Below are positions 34,913 through 44,308 of a stretch of 54,841 nucleotides of DNA, piece after piece. Below the pieces are notes generated by a model that searched no databases, was not told the DNA's origin, and was given only the letters and a program-made list of their open reading frames with translations. Position numbers and translations under genes: made by a program. This DNA comes from Parachitinimonas caeni (lineage in GTDB: Bacteria; Pseudomonadota; Gammaproteobacteria; Burkholderiales; Chitinimonadaceae). The first letter of the stretch is position 1. Each line of letters starts with the position of its first letter. The stretch covers positions 1 to 54,841 of the forward strand of contig NZ_JARRAF010000032.1 of assembly GCF_030129945.1 (NCBI RefSeq). The letters run 5' to 3'.

Positions 34913-36229
34913 GTGAAAAATATAATGCTCGGAATGGTCGGAATTGTTGCTGTTGCTTCAGCACAAGCAGCCACTATTTCAAATATGCAGTTGAATGTTG
35001 ATGGCCAGCCATTCTTTGTTCGTGGCATGGTTTATTCTCCGGAGTCCCGTGCCTTTCCGGGTAACTCAATCAAATCGTCCAGTCAGTATGGATGGCAATA
35101 TGGCAAAGGTGGCTGGCTCTGTATGGCAGCGAATCAGTATGCTGTTGGCGACTGGCAATCACCGTGCAATGACGACGATGCGTTTGGGTTATTGACCATC
35201 AATACCGATGCCAATAATCAATACAATGCAGCGCTGAAAAGTCAGTGGCAATTTGATCTGGATGATATGCAGAAAATGGGTGTTAACACCTTGCGCTTGT
35301 ATAACGTTAATCCAACAGGAAAACGACATACGGATTTTCTGGATGCTGCCAATAGTCGTGGCATGAAAGTTATTTACCCTGTTTTAACGGATTATCTTTC
35401 TAAATCTTACGATGATTCGCAGGTGCGTTCCTTGATTCGTGAAACCTGCCAGCATCCTGCAATCCTGGCCTATACCGTCGGCAATGAATTTGATGTCGAT
35501 TTATTGAATGACCCAAATGGAATTCGAGCACAGGCGGTACGTAAGGCGGCAGATGCGGTGCGCCAGGAGTGTCCAGCCGCATTGGTGACCTACGCGGCGG
35601 TAGATGATCCAAGCAAATGGGCGTTAGGTTCGGATGGAAAAAGTCGGCTGATGGAGTTTCTCGGCAATCGCGTGGACTTTCTTACCGTCAATGCAGGCTA
35701 TCGTGGGGATCCTTCAACCCCTGCAAATAGCTACGACGCGCTGTACAGCCAGGTTACTGCCCTGACCCAGGCTTATCAGAAGCCCTTTCTGATTGGCGAG
35801 GTAGGTGTACATGATCAGGACGATCACCTCTACAACCGCCGTTGGTTTAACTGGTTCTGGAAGAAGGCGCTTGAGCGTTCGACAGCCGCCAACAATCTTG
35901 GCGCGGTGTTCTTCGAATATGGTGACGAGCCGATCAAGAAGTCGGTTGCCGGGGTTTCGAACGATATGTTCATGGGGCTGACGACGGCCGCCTGGCCAAC
36001 GGTTAGCCCGGATAGGGCCACTGCTATTGCCAACTTGCCTAAAACAGCCAGTTACGCCGGCATCCCGACCTATGTTGACAGTGGAACAAACATCACATGG
36101 CCGAACTCCGCGGTTGGTGCCGGTCGGTACGAGATGTTTGTGCAGTCAATACCGCAAGGCATTGAATGGTGTAGTTATGCCCACTCGCCTGGGCCGGGCC
36201 GGGTTGCCGCAGGCTGCAGTGCAAATTGA
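34913..36229 (+). CDS. Exported clan-A glycoside hydrolase, GH72-like
   Basis: This 438-residue protein is read from GTG 34913 with AAGGA six bases upstream; ATG 34898 is an alternative. It has a signal peptide to about AQA. The TIM-barrel features are FFVRGMVYSP, MQKMGVNTLRLYNVNP, the acid/base glutamate in VGNEFD (about residue 191) and the nucleophile glutamate in LIGEVGVHD (about residue 296). The LRLYNVNP segment recalls beta-1,3-glucanosyltransferases (GAS1, GH72), so fungal-type glucan may be the substrate. Codon and base use here are a little more AT-rich than in its neighbours. The C-terminal end has two cysteines (WCSYAH, AAGCSAN). Confidence 0.75.
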   Translation: MKNIMLGMVGIVAVASAQAATISNMQLNVDGQPFFVRGMVYSPESRAFPGNSIKSSSQYGWQYGKGGWLCMAANQYAVGDWQSPCNDDDAFGLLTINTDANNQYNAALKSQWQFDLDDMQKMGVNTLRLYNVNPTGKRHTDFLDAANSRGMKVIYPVLTDYLSKSYDDSQVRSLIRETCQHPAILAYTVGNEFDVDLLNDPNGIRAQAVRKAADAVRQECPAALVTYAAVDDPSKWALGSDGKSRLMEFLGNRVDFLTVNAGYRGDPSTPANSYDALYSQVTALTQAYQKPFLIGEVGVHDQDDHLYNRRWFNWFWKKALERSTAANNLGAVFFEYGDEPIKKSVAGVSNDMFMGLTTAAWPTVSPDRATAIANLPKTASYAGIPTYVDSGTNITWPNSAVGAGRYEMFVQSIPQGIEWCSYAHSPGPGRVAAGCSAN

Positions 36230-36255
36230 CGCCCTCAAGACTTTTTGCTTACGTT

Positions 36256-36286
36256 GACAACACCCTGCCTGGTGCAGGGTGTTGTC
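36256..36286 (+). terminator. Strong hairpin after the glycosidase gene
   Basis: GACAACACCCTG and CAGGGTGTTGTC form a perfect 12-bp stem with a seven-base loop. No T-run follows directly, so termination may be weak or assisted. Confidence 0.6.
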
Positions 36287-36498
36287 ACGTGCCCACTTAT
36301 CAAAATGTCCAGATGATTTCTTACTTTCGATCGTACCGGGCAGAGGCTGTGTGAGCGCGGTTGACTGAATGGCGTTAAATGGCATACAGGGGGCCTGCCG
36401 AACTTTCTCGCTTGGTCGATTACCAAGCTCTGACGCTTTGGCAACAGTTGCCTGCACGTCCGGTATTATCCTGGCCTTCGACAAAGAGGATCGTCTGC

Positions 36499-37038
36499 AT
36501 GATTTCAAGATTGACCAATCTGGCCCGCCATTGGCGTATTGGCCAGCTTGTTTTGGTGCTGCTATGCGTTGGCATGATGGGCTATGCCCTGTATGAGCAG
36601 ATCTATCACTACCTTATGCCTTGCCTGATGTGTATCTATCAACGTATCGCGGTGATTGGCTTTGGTTTGGCATCTTTGCTGGGCCTGTTATGGAAACCTG
36701 CGTCAAAGCCTGGGGTTGCTGTAGTGGTGAGCCTGCAAACATTGGCGGCAGTTGAAGGGTTCTATGCGGCCGGCAAGCATGTATGGCTGCAATACGGACC
36801 GAAAGAGGCTGAGGCAATTTGCACGCCAAACCTGCCTTTCCCCATTGATTTGCGTGCACCAGGGATGCCGGAGTGGGCGCCGACGGTGTTCCAGCCCATC
36901 AGTGAGTGCGGCAATATCGATTTCACGTTGCTCGGGGTTTCCATGCCGGTATGGGTGCTCGTGGGATTTATTGGTATGCTCGCGGCCGCGTGGCTATTGA
37001 GCCTGGCGCGCTGGAAGGCGCTTGCGAAAGCCGGTTGA
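36499..37038 (+). CDS. dsbB: Disulfide bond formation protein B
   Basis: This 179-residue inner-membrane protein reoxidises DsbA with quinone. It has four membrane helices, the first pair Cys42 and Cys45 (PCLMCIYQR) and the second pair Cys108 and Cys137, as expected for DsbB. An arginine (Arg49) follows the CxxC as in the quinone site of the family. The start ATG 36499 has AAGAGGA upstream. It is a stand-alone gene; DsbA is not in the window. Confidence 0.95.
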   Translation: MISRLTNLARHWRIGQLVLVLLCVGMMGYALYEQIYHYLMPCLMCIYQRIAVIGFGLASLLGLLWKPASKPGVAVVVSLQTLAAVEGFYAAGKHVWLQYGPKEAEAICTPNLPFPIDLRAPGMPEWAPTVFQPISECGNIDFTLLGVSMPVWVLVGFIGMLAAAWLLSLARWKALAKAG

Positions 37039-37100
37039 AACTTTCTGCATTTGCCATAATCTATTTCATCAACGTGTTTTCAATTCAGGAGTAATACCTT

Positions 37101-37781
37101 ATGCAACCCCAATCTGTCGTTTTCTCGCCCACAAGTGGCGCGGTGCTGGAACGCAACAGGGTCTTGCGCAATACCTATCTGATGCTTGCCCTGACCATGC
37201 TGCCCACGGCGCTGGGTGCGTGGCTTGGTATGTCGATGCATTTTGCAATGAAGCCGATGTGGGGCGTTCTGCTGTTCCTCGGTGTGAGTTTCGGCTTTTT
37301 CTTTGCCATTGAAAAAACCAAGAACAGCAGCCTCGGGGTGGTACTGTTGCTGGCTTTCACTGGCTTCATGGGCCTGTGGTTGTCGCAAATCCTGCAAGTG
37401 GCCATGCGTTTCTCGAACGGGGCTCAGCTGATTGGCATGGCGGGTGTCGGCACGGCTGCCATTTTCTTTACGCTGGCAGGTATCGCGACGGTAACCAAGA
37501 AGGATTTCTCTTTCATCGGCAAATTCCTGTTCATTGGTCTGGTGTTACTGTTCTTGGCGTCGTTGGCAAACATCTTCTTCCAGATCCCGGCGATGTCTCT
37601 AGCATTGTCAGCCATTGCGGTGCTGATTTTCTCGGGTTACATCCTGTATGACGTCAGTGACATCGTAAATGGCGGTGAAACCAACTACGTCAGTGCCACT
37701 TTGCGGATTTACTTAGACATCTACAACCTGTTCGTGAATCTGCTCAACCTGCTGATGGCTTTCAGCGGCGAGCGCAAGTAA
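37101..37781 (+). CDS. Bax inhibitor-1 / YccA family membrane protein
   Basis: This 226-residue protein has seven hydrophobic segments and the family pattern: N-terminal LERNRVLRNTYLMLALTMLPTALGAWLG, a central AAIFFTLAGIATVTKKDFSFIGKFL, and the C-terminal FSGYILYDVSDIVNGGETNYVSATLRIYLDIYNLFVNLLNLL with the two conserved aspartates of the pH/Ca2+ sensing site. In E. coli, YccA modulates the FtsH protease. A terminator follows about 60 bases downstream. Confidence 0.93.
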   Translation: MQPQSVVFSPTSGAVLERNRVLRNTYLMLALTMLPTALGAWLGMSMHFAMKPMWGVLLFLGVSFGFFFAIEKTKNSSLGVVLLLAFTGFMGLWLSQILQVAMRFSNGAQLIGMAGVGTAAIFFTLAGIATVTKKDFSFIGKFLFIGLVLLFLASLANIFFQIPAMSLALSAIAVLIFSGYILYDVSDIVNGGETNYVSATLRIYLDIYNLFVNLLNLLMAFSGERK

Positions 37782-37841
37782 GCAGTCGTCGCCAGCCGTC
37801 GGGGGTCGGATTTCCCCAATACGGCAAGTTGGCATCTCTCA

Positions 37842-37880
37842 AAAAAAGCCATGCATCCTAACCAGATGCATGGCTTTTTT
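37842..37880 (+). terminator. Rho-independent terminator after the BI-1 gene
   Basis: AAAAAAGCCATGCATC and GATGCATGGCTTTTTT form a 16-bp perfect inverted repeat with a seven-base loop and a T-run, so it can work in both directions. Confidence 0.93.
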
Positions 37881-38026
37881 GCTTTCGGATCAAGTATTTC
37901 CTGATGCACGAATCATTCATTTGGCTAGATATATTTCAAAAAGAAATAAAAAATTTATTTTATATTCCTTAATCTCTGTAAATGGTGTGCCTAGACTGCT
38001 GCCCATCAACAGGCTTCTGTAAATTG

Positions 38027-38049
38027 CCAGTGGGCCAATGGCCCGCTGG
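38027..38049 (+). promoter_or_regulatory. Hairpin just upstream of metN
   Basis: CCAGTGGGC pairs with GCCCGCTGG (one G-U pair) around a loop of five bases. It ends ten bases before the chosen metN start and covers an alternative in-frame ATG at 38038. It may limit ribosome access. Confidence 0.4.
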
Positions 38050-38058
38050 ATAGACATC

Positions 38059-39069
38059 ATGATCGAAGTTCAATCCCTCAGGAAAACATTCAGTCACGGC
38101 GGGCGACAGCAGGTTGCGCTGGACGACGTCAGTTTGTGTATTGAAGAAGGCGGCATATTCGGCATTATCGGGCGATCTGGTGCCGGCAAAAGTACGCTCA
38201 TTCGATGCCTCAATCTGCTGGAGCGTCCCGATAGCGGCAGCATCTGTCTGGGCGGGCAGGAGCTCATGACCTTGTCGGAGAGTGCATTGCAGGCCCGACG
38301 CCAGCGCATTGGCATGGTATTCCAGCACTTCAATCTGCTCCGCTCGCGAACGGTGGCGGCCAATGTGCGCTTTCCTCTGGAGTTGGCAGGCACGCTTTCC
38401 GCGCAGCAGATGGACGCACGCGTTGCTGAATTGCTGGCGCTGGTAGGTCTGACGGCACACTCGGGCAAATACCCGGCACAACTTTCCGGGGGGCAGAAGC
38501 AGCGAGTCGGGATTGCGCGAGCGCTCGCCAATCAACCGGATCTGCTGTTATGTGATGAGGCCACTTCGGCACTTGATCCCGAAACGACTGATTCGATTTT
38601 GGCCCTGCTGGCAGACATCAATCGGCAGCTCCGGCTGACGATCGTCCTGATTACCCACGATATGCGGGTGATCCGGCAACTTTGTGACCAAGTGGCCGTA
38701 ATTGACCATGGCAAGGTCGTCGAAGCCGGCCCGGTGCTGGATGTATTCCTGCAACCACAACACTCCGTTACCCGGAGCCTGCTGGCGGAGACGGGCTTGG
38801 GGCATGGCGTATTGCCCGCATCCTGGCGCGAGCGGATTGCCGGGCCTTTGCTAAGGCTGACCTTTGTGGGGGAGCCGACGCTGGAACCCGTACTCGACAA
38901 GGTCGGGCGAGAAGCGGGGCTGCGCGTCAATCTGTTGAGCGGCACCCTATCTGAAATCAAAGGCACACCATTCGGCCAGTTGCTGGTGGCTGTGATGGCA
39001 TCAACGGTGGAGGTAGCCCGTTTGCCAGAAATCTTTGCACGCGAGGGCGTGCGGTGCGAGGTGTTGTGA
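38059..39069 (+). CDS. metN: Methionine ABC transporter ATP-binding protein
   Basis: This 336-residue ATPase energises methionine import. It has Walker A GRSGAGKST, Q-loop VFQHFNLL, signature LSGGQKQR, Walker B LLLCDEATSALD and H-loop LITHDM. The C-terminal NIL-type domain (about 255-336: RLTFVGEPTLEPVLDKVGREAG...) is the regulatory methionine-binding part. ATG 38059 matches family starts (MIEVQSLRKTF). Its stop overlaps the metI ATG by one base. Confidence 0.96.
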   Translation: MIEVQSLRKTFSHGGRQQVALDDVSLCIEEGGIFGIIGRSGAGKSTLIRCLNLLERPDSGSICLGGQELMTLSESALQARRQRIGMVFQHFNLLRSRTVAANVRFPLELAGTLSAQQMDARVAELLALVGLTAHSGKYPAQLSGGQKQRVGIARALANQPDLLLCDEATSALDPETTDSILALLADINRQLRLTIVLITHDMRVIRQLCDQVAVIDHGKVVEAGPVLDVFLQPQHSVTRSLLAETGLGHGVLPASWRERIAGPLLRLTFVGEPTLEPVLDKVGREAGLRVNLLSGTLSEIKGTPFGQLLVAVMASTVEVARLPEIFAREGVRCEVL

Positions 39070-39746
39070 TGACAGATTTTAGTTGGAGCCAGCTACTGGC
39101 GATGGATTGGGTCGAAATCGGCGAAGCGGGGCTGGATACCCTGATCATGCTCAGCGTGTCGCTAGTGTTCACGGTCTTGCTGGGTTTGCCGCTCGGCATC
39201 CTGCTGTATCTCAGTGCCCCCGGCCAATTGCGGGCGCGGCCACGTCTTTACGCCTCCCTGTCCTTGCTGGTGAACGTTCTGCGTTCACTGCCATTTGTGA
39301 TCCTGCTGATTGTCCTGATCCCCTTTACCTTGCTACTGGTTGGTACATCCATTGGTGTCGCTGGGGCGATTGTGCCGCTGGTGGTTGGCGCGGTGCCATT
39401 TTATGCACGCCTGGTTGAAAACGTCCTGCGGGAGGTGGATCGCGGGGTGATCGAAGCAAGCCAGGCCATGGGTGCCTGTTTGTCGCAGATTATCTTCAAA
39501 GTCCTCCTGCCTGAATCGCTGCCGGGCCTGATCGGCGCTGCGACGGTGACGGCCGTTGCTCTGGTGTCGTACACCGCCATGTCAGGGGTGATTGGCGGTG
39601 GCGGATTGGGCGATCTTGCCGTGCGCTATGGCTATCAACGTTTCCAGACGGAAGTCATGGTGGTGACGGTGGCTTTGCTGTTGATGCTGGTGCAGTTGCT
39701 GCAGTCTGCTGGCGATGCGTTGGTCCGCCGCTTCCGCTTCGACTGA
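39069..39746 (+). CDS. metI: Methionine ABC transporter permease
   Basis: This 225-residue membrane protein has the five-helix layout of MetI and the coupling-helix region VIEASQAMGACLSQIIFKVLLPESLPGLIGA. It also shows the family string SYTAMSGVIGGGGLGDLAVRYGYQRF. It follows metN with a TGATG overlap, and metQ follows after about 100 bases. Confidence 0.96.
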   Translation: MTDFSWSQLLAMDWVEIGEAGLDTLIMLSVSLVFTVLLGLPLGILLYLSAPGQLRARPRLYASLSLLVNVLRSLPFVILLIVLIPFTLLLVGTSIGVAGAIVPLVVGAVPFYARLVENVLREVDRGVIEASQAMGACLSQIIFKVLLPESLPGLIGAATVTAVALVSYTAMSGVIGGGGLGDLAVRYGYQRFQTEVMVVTVALLLMLVQLLQSAGDALVRRFRFD

Positions 39747-39848
39747 GCCATCCCTGTTTTCGTCCACTGTTTCCTGCCTCGCCAAATACCGCTTCGGTTC
39801 GGCAGGGCCTTGTTATCGCTGCAAACCGAAATCTGAAAGGAAGTACCC

Positions 39849-40637
39849 ATGAAGCGTCTTGCAAACATTGCATTCACTCTTGGCCTGATTGGCTTCTCCG
39901 CCTCTTCTCTGGCCGAAAACATCAAGTTGACGGTTGCTGCATCGCCGGTACCCCATGCGGAAATCCTGCAGGCGTTGAAGCCGACGCTAGCCAAACAAGG
40001 CGTGGATCTGGAGGTGAAGATTTTCAACGACTATGTACTGCCGAATACTCAGGTGCAGGAAAAGCGTCTGGATGCCAACTTCTTCCAGCACACCCCTTAT
40101 CTCGACAAGTTCAACAAGGATCGTGGTACTACGCTGGTGGCTGCCAGCAAGCCGGTGCATATCGAGCCTTTTGCGGCTTATTCCGTCAAAGTGAAGAAAG
40201 TGGCCGATCTGAAGGAGGGGGCACTGGTGGTGATTCCGAACGATCCGACCAACGCCGGCCGGGCCTTGTTGTTGCTGGCGCAAAACGGGTTGATCGAGCT
40301 GAAGGACCGCAACAACATCCAGACCACTGTGCGTGACATCACGTCAAATCCCAAGCGCCTGAAAATCAAGGAGCTGGAAGCAGCGACGCTGCCGCGCATC
40401 CTGAATCAGGTGGATCTGGCACTGATCAATGCCAACTATGCGCTGGAAGCCAAGCTCAACCCGAAACGTGACAGCCTGTTTGCCGAGTCGAATTCGCCAT
40501 ACGCCAATCTGCTGGTTGCCCGTCCAGACAATAAGGATAGTGCCGCGATCAAACAACTGGCTGCTGCATTGAACGGCCCGGAAGCCAAGCGCTTCATCGA
40601 GTCGAAATATCAGGGCGCGGTGGTTGCGGCGTTCTGA
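39849..40637 (+). CDS. metQ: Methionine-binding periplasmic protein
   Basis: This 262-residue protein is of the NlpA/MetQ type: LTVAASPVPHAEILQ, FNDYVLPNTQVQEKRLDANFFQHTPYLDKFN, IPNDPTNAGRALLLL and LINANYALEA. The signal peptide ends near SLA-22 and has no lipobox cysteine, so the protein should be soluble rather than lipid-anchored as in many relatives. AAAGGAA precedes the ATG. Confidence 0.95.
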   Translation: MKRLANIAFTLGLIGFSASSLAENIKLTVAASPVPHAEILQALKPTLAKQGVDLEVKIFNDYVLPNTQVQEKRLDANFFQHTPYLDKFNKDRGTTLVAASKPVHIEPFAAYSVKVKKVADLKEGALVVIPNDPTNAGRALLLLAQNGLIELKDRNNIQTTVRDITSNPKRLKIKELEAATLPRILNQVDLALINANYALEAKLNPKRDSLFAESNSPYANLLVARPDNKDSAAIKQLAAALNGPEAKRFIESKYQGAVVAAF

Positions 40638-40741
40638 GTGAACTGATCTTGAGTATCCAGAAATCTGCAACCGGTTTGAGCGCACCCTGTATAAATGGAT
40701 AATGGAAGATCGTCCATTTATCGAATTTTCTAGCGGTGATC

Positions 40742-42340
40742 ATGCGCAAAACAGTTGTTATCGGATTTCTGGGTACCACACTCGACAATATCGGTAAGTC
40801 GCAACAGCGTTGGGAGCGATGGCGGCCGACCGTTGGGCTTTGCCAGCAGGATGATCTGATCGTGCATCGGCTGGAGCTGCTGCACGATTCGCGCATGCGG
40901 GGGCTGGCTGAGCGGGTGAAGCACGATATTGCCGCGATTTCGCCAGAAACCGAGGTGTGCCGGACAGAAGTGGATCTGCGTAACCCCTGGGACTTCGAAG
41001 AGGTCTACGCGGCCTTGCATGATTACGCGCGCACTTATTCTTTCAATACCGATGAAGAGGACTATCTCGTCCATATCACCACAGGCACCCACGTTGCCCA
41101 GATCTGCTGGTTCCTGCTGACGGAAGCGCACTACCTGCCAGCAAGGCTGCTTCAGACGTCCCCGCCTCGAAAAGAGAAGGAGGATCAGCGCGGTACCTAT
41201 GCCGTGATTGACCTGGATCTCTCGCGCTACGACAAGATTGCTACCCGCTTTGCCCGAGAACACGCCGAGACGATGTCGTTTCTCAAGTCGGGTATTGCCA
41301 CCCGCAGCCCACGCTTCAACCGGATGATTGAGCAGATTGAACGGGTGGCGGGGCGCTCCAAGGCTCCCATGCTACTGATCGGGCCAACTGGCGCTGGTAA
41401 GTCGTTTCTGGCGCGACGACTCTACGAGCTGAAGAAGTCACGGCGGCAGCTGGCAGGGCGCTTTGTCGAAGTCAATTGTGCAACCTTACGTGGCGATAGT
41501 GCCATGTCCACCCTGTTTGGCCATGTCAAAGGCGCATTTACCGGCGCACTGACCGAGCGAGCCGGCCTGTTGCGCGCTGCCGACGGCGGCTTGCTGTTTC
41601 TCGATGAAATTGGCGAACTGGGTCTCGATGAGCAGGCCATGTTACTGAAAGCGATTGAAGAGAAACGTTTCTTTCCATTTGGCAGTGATCGGGAAGTGGA
41701 AAGCGAATTCCAGCTGATAGCCGGCACACACCGGGACCTGAAGCAATGGGTTGCGGAAGGCAAGTTTCGTGAAGACTTGTATGCCCGGATCAATATGTGG
41801 ACATTTGAACTGCCAGGGCTGGCAGACCGTGCGGAAGACATTGAACCCAACCTCGATTTTGAGCTGGCCCGTTTTGCGCAGGAACATGGCGAGCAGGTGC
41901 GCTTCAATACCGAAGCGAAACGCAAATATCTAAGCTTTGCGACTTCATCGGATGCCCGCTGGACGGGCAACTTCCGTGAGCTCTCTGCCTCCATCACCCG
42001 TCTGGCGACGCTGGCTGAAGCCGGGCGTATCAGCGAGGCCGGTGTGGATGAAGAGATTGATCGGTTGCGACGCACCTGGGCCGGTGGCGACGAAGCCGGA
42101 GAAGTTGAGGCGTTGCTGGGGGAGGCAGCGGCCGAACTCGATCTGTTCGACCGCATGCAGCTGGAGAGTGTGATTCGCGTTTGCCAGCAATGTCATTCGC
42201 TGTCCGAAGCTGGGCGCAAGCTGTTTGCCATGTCTCGTCAGGAAAAGGCCAAAGCCAACGATGCGGATCGCTTACGTAAATATCTGGCGCGCTTCGAGCT
42301 GGATTTTGCCCGGATTCGCCGTCAGCCTGCAGAGGACTGA
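40742..42340 (+). CDS. rtcR: Sigma-54-dependent regulator of RNA repair, RtcR
   Basis: This 532-residue protein has an N-terminal RtcR/CARF-like sensor (about 1-180: MRKTVVIGFLGTTLDNIG, VHITTGTHVAQICWFLLTEA). A sigma-54 AAA+ domain follows with Walker A GPTGAGKS (214-221), GAFTGA (264-269) and Walker B LLFLDEIGE (284-292). The C-terminus (about 460-532) holds the DNA-binding helices. In E. coli RtcR senses RNA with 2',3'-cyclic phosphate ends and activates rtcBA. Here neither rtcB nor rtcA is adjacent: metQ lies upstream and an unrelated convergent gene starts 20 bases downstream. It therefore acts at a distance or on other targets. Confidence 0.95.
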   Translation: MRKTVVIGFLGTTLDNIGKSQQRWERWRPTVGLCQQDDLIVHRLELLHDSRMRGLAERVKHDIAAISPETEVCRTEVDLRNPWDFEEVYAALHDYARTYSFNTDEEDYLVHITTGTHVAQICWFLLTEAHYLPARLLQTSPPRKEKEDQRGTYAVIDLDLSRYDKIATRFAREHAETMSFLKSGIATRSPRFNRMIEQIERVAGRSKAPMLLIGPTGAGKSFLARRLYELKKSRRQLAGRFVEVNCATLRGDSAMSTLFGHVKGAFTGALTERAGLLRAADGGLLFLDEIGELGLDEQAMLLKAIEEKRFFPFGSDREVESEFQLIAGTHRDLKQWVAEGKFREDLYARINMWTFELPGLADRAEDIEPNLDFELARFAQEHGEQVRFNTEAKRKYLSFATSSDARWTGNFRELSASITRLATLAEAGRISEAGVDEEIDRLRRTWAGGDEAGEVEALLGEAAAELDLFDRMQLESVIRVCQQCHSLSEAGRKLFAMSRQEKAKANDADRLRKYLARFELDFARIRRQPAED

Positions 42341-42360
42341 GGCAAGTTTGCTGGCGATGC

Positions 42361-43311
42361 TTACTGAATGATGTAGGCCATGGCATGTGTCTTGGCAGTC
42401 AGCATCTGCCCAAACCAGGCAGCATCGTCGGCAGCGGGGGTGGCGAGGGCGTAGCCAATATAAATCTGCGTGCCCTGCAGCCCAGAGACATCCAGACTAC
42501 CATCCAGCACGTCCCACCGTAGCACGCCAGCAGGTGCCGTCACGGATTGGACGCTGACCGGGTTGTGGCCGTCAAACTGCTTCCAGGCGCCCTGTGCGTT
42601 CTTCATGAAAAGCCGGCCATCAGGTAACTGCGCTGCCAGAAACAGGGCAAGTGGCTGGTCGCTGCCCAGATCGCCTGGCCGCATGGCGAGCTGCAGGCTA
42701 CGCCGTTCGAGCGGGCCTTGCGCCTTGATTTGTAACGAGCTGCAAGCTTTTTCTATTATCGAGGCAACTTCCAGAGTCGTTGCCGGCAGTTGCGCGCCAA
42801 GATTTTCTCCTAGTTCCGGCGTATCCCCTCCGCCAATCACTGCGGTGTAAGGCCCGGTCAGCGTGGCGTCGGCAGGCAGCGTGGCCTTGAACTGCGACAA
42901 GGTGATGGTGACGGGGCCAGATAACTCAGTAGACGTTTGCCTTAACTCGACCCAGGCCAGGCCGGGCGTGTCATAGTTGATGCGGGGATTGGCGTTACCA
43001 AACAGTCGGCTGGTGATATCCGCACCGCTGGTACGCGTTACCTTGATCCGGCCGCCTTGCAGGCGGGTATGCGCAGCTTGTGGCAAATACAGGCCAAATC
43101 GACCGTTTTTTATCTCGCCCGGTTCCGCTTCCTTGATCTGAATATCCGGCAAAGTGGCCTCAAGTTCCGGATCGCCAGGAAACGGACAGTTCTGGCTGGC
43201 AATGTTCGGCAGTTTGCTGGCTACAGCAATTTCAACCGCCTGCGCCACGGGGGCTGCCCACAATATGGCGGAGAGTGTCAGGATGGGTAATGCAGGGCTG
43301 ATGATTTTCAT
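42361..43311 (-). CDS. Exported protein with shared C-terminal module (paralogue 1)
   Basis: This 316-residue protein has a signal peptide to about AQA. It has two parts. The N-terminal part (about 25-200) looks like an all-beta cell-surface or pilin-like domain with two cysteines. The C-terminal part (about 215-316) contains LFLAAQLPDGRLFMKNAQGAWKQF, LDGSLDVSGLQGTQIYIGYAL and a final M-x-x-Y. The same C-terminal pattern recurs in the neighbour 43373-44308 and in 49965-51203. The function is unknown. It follows its paralogue by 61 bases, so they are likely one operon. Confidence 0.75.
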   Translation of the reverse strand: MKIISPALPILTLSAILWAAPVAQAVEIAVASKLPNIASQNCPFPGDPELEATLPDIQIKEAEPGEIKNGRFGLYLPQAAHTRLQGGRIKVTRTSGADITSRLFGNANPRINYDTPGLAWVELRQTSTELSGPVTITLSQFKATLPADATLTGPYTAVIGGGDTPELGENLGAQLPATTLEVASIIEKACSSLQIKAQGPLERRSLQLAMRPGDLGSDQPLALFLAAQLPDGRLFMKNAQGAWKQFDGHNPVSVQSVTAPAGVLRWDVLDGSLDVSGLQGTQIYIGYALATPAADDAAWFGQMLTAKTHAMAYIIQ

Positions 43312-43372
43312 TGTTTTGGTCGGTCTGGATGAGAAAACGAAGGGGCAGGCCACCACTACCTGCCCCGGTAGA

Positions 43373-44308
43373 TTACTTCAGGCGGTCTACAAGGTAATAC
43401 AGGGACTGATTGAGCATCTGCTCGAACGGCACCTTGTTGCCAAACAGGGCGCTGCCCAGGCCATAGCCGACAAAAATCTGTGTACCAGCGAGTCCTTGGG
43501 TGTCGATGCTGCCATCCAGAATGCCAATGTCGATGCGACTTGGTGCCTGGGCAATCTGGCGATAATGGGCGGGCTGTTCGGGATCGAATGGCAGCCATTG
43601 GTCTTGTGAATTTTTCAGGAACAGCCGTCCATCCGGCAGTTGTGCCCCAACAAAAACGGTGAGGTCACGGCCCTTGTGCTGGTTGCGGCCAACATCCCAG
43701 GTGATGCTCAGACCAGGTTTGGTGTCACGGCCACTACGGTTGACGCGATAGGGCACAAAGCAGGTACGCGGATCAATGTCTGCAACGGCCAGTCGGTGCG
43801 CCGCAATGCCGGCACCCTGCCAGCTGCCAAGGTTGGCGTTGTTGCCGCCACCGAGAATGGCATAGATCTGACCACTGCTGACATCGGCATTTGGCTGCAC
43901 CCGGAAGCCGCTCAAGGTGATTTTTACTGGCCCGGTCGCTGCGTTGGAGCGCGCCAGTACCGTCAACCAGACCAGGCCATTGGTGCTGGTATTCGCCTTG
44001 GGATGAGGTTGACCAAAGATAACTTCAGTGACGTCTTTGCCGCTGGCTGTAGTGGCTTTGACGGTGCCGGCAATCAATTTGCCCTGATTGGCTTCGCTGA
44101 TATACAGGCCGAAATCGCCGGGGTTCAACTCACTGGTCCGGGTTTCACTGATCCGGATGTCTGGCAGGACAAAGGTATTGGTTTCATCGGAAAACAGGCA
44201 GTTTGGAGCATGCCGGGTGGCTGCATCCGCACTGATACTGATGGCCGCCTGTGCGGTAGAGAGACTCAGACAGCTGGCGAAAATAATCGGTAGAAGCTTG
44301 GATTTCAT
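43373..44308 (-). CDS. Exported protein with shared C-terminal module (paralogue 2)
   Basis: This 311-residue protein has a signal peptide to about AQA. It matches the downstream gene along its length: CLFSDETNTFVLPDIRISE versus CPFPGDPELEATLPDIQIKE, then GPVKITLSGFRV versus GPVTITLSQFKA. The C-terminal module reads VFVGAQLPDGRLFLKNSQDQWLPF and LDGSIDTQGLAGTQIFVGYGLG. The two arose by tandem duplication. ATG 44308 is the family-consistent start; the longer upstream reading lacks a signal peptide at its front. Confidence 0.75.
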   Translation of the reverse strand: MKSKLLPIIFASCLSLSTAQAAISISADAATRHAPNCLFSDETNTFVLPDIRISETRTSELNPGDFGLYISEANQGKLIAGTVKATTASGKDVTEVIFGQPHPKANTSTNGLVWLTVLARSNAATGPVKITLSGFRVQPNADVSSGQIYAILGGGNNANLGSWQGAGIAAHRLAVADIDPRTCFVPYRVNRSGRDTKPGLSITWDVGRNQHKGRDLTVFVGAQLPDGRLFLKNSQDQWLPFDPEQPAHYRQIAQAPSRIDIGILDGSIDTQGLAGTQIFVGYGLGSALFGNKVPFEQMLNQSLYYLVDRLK

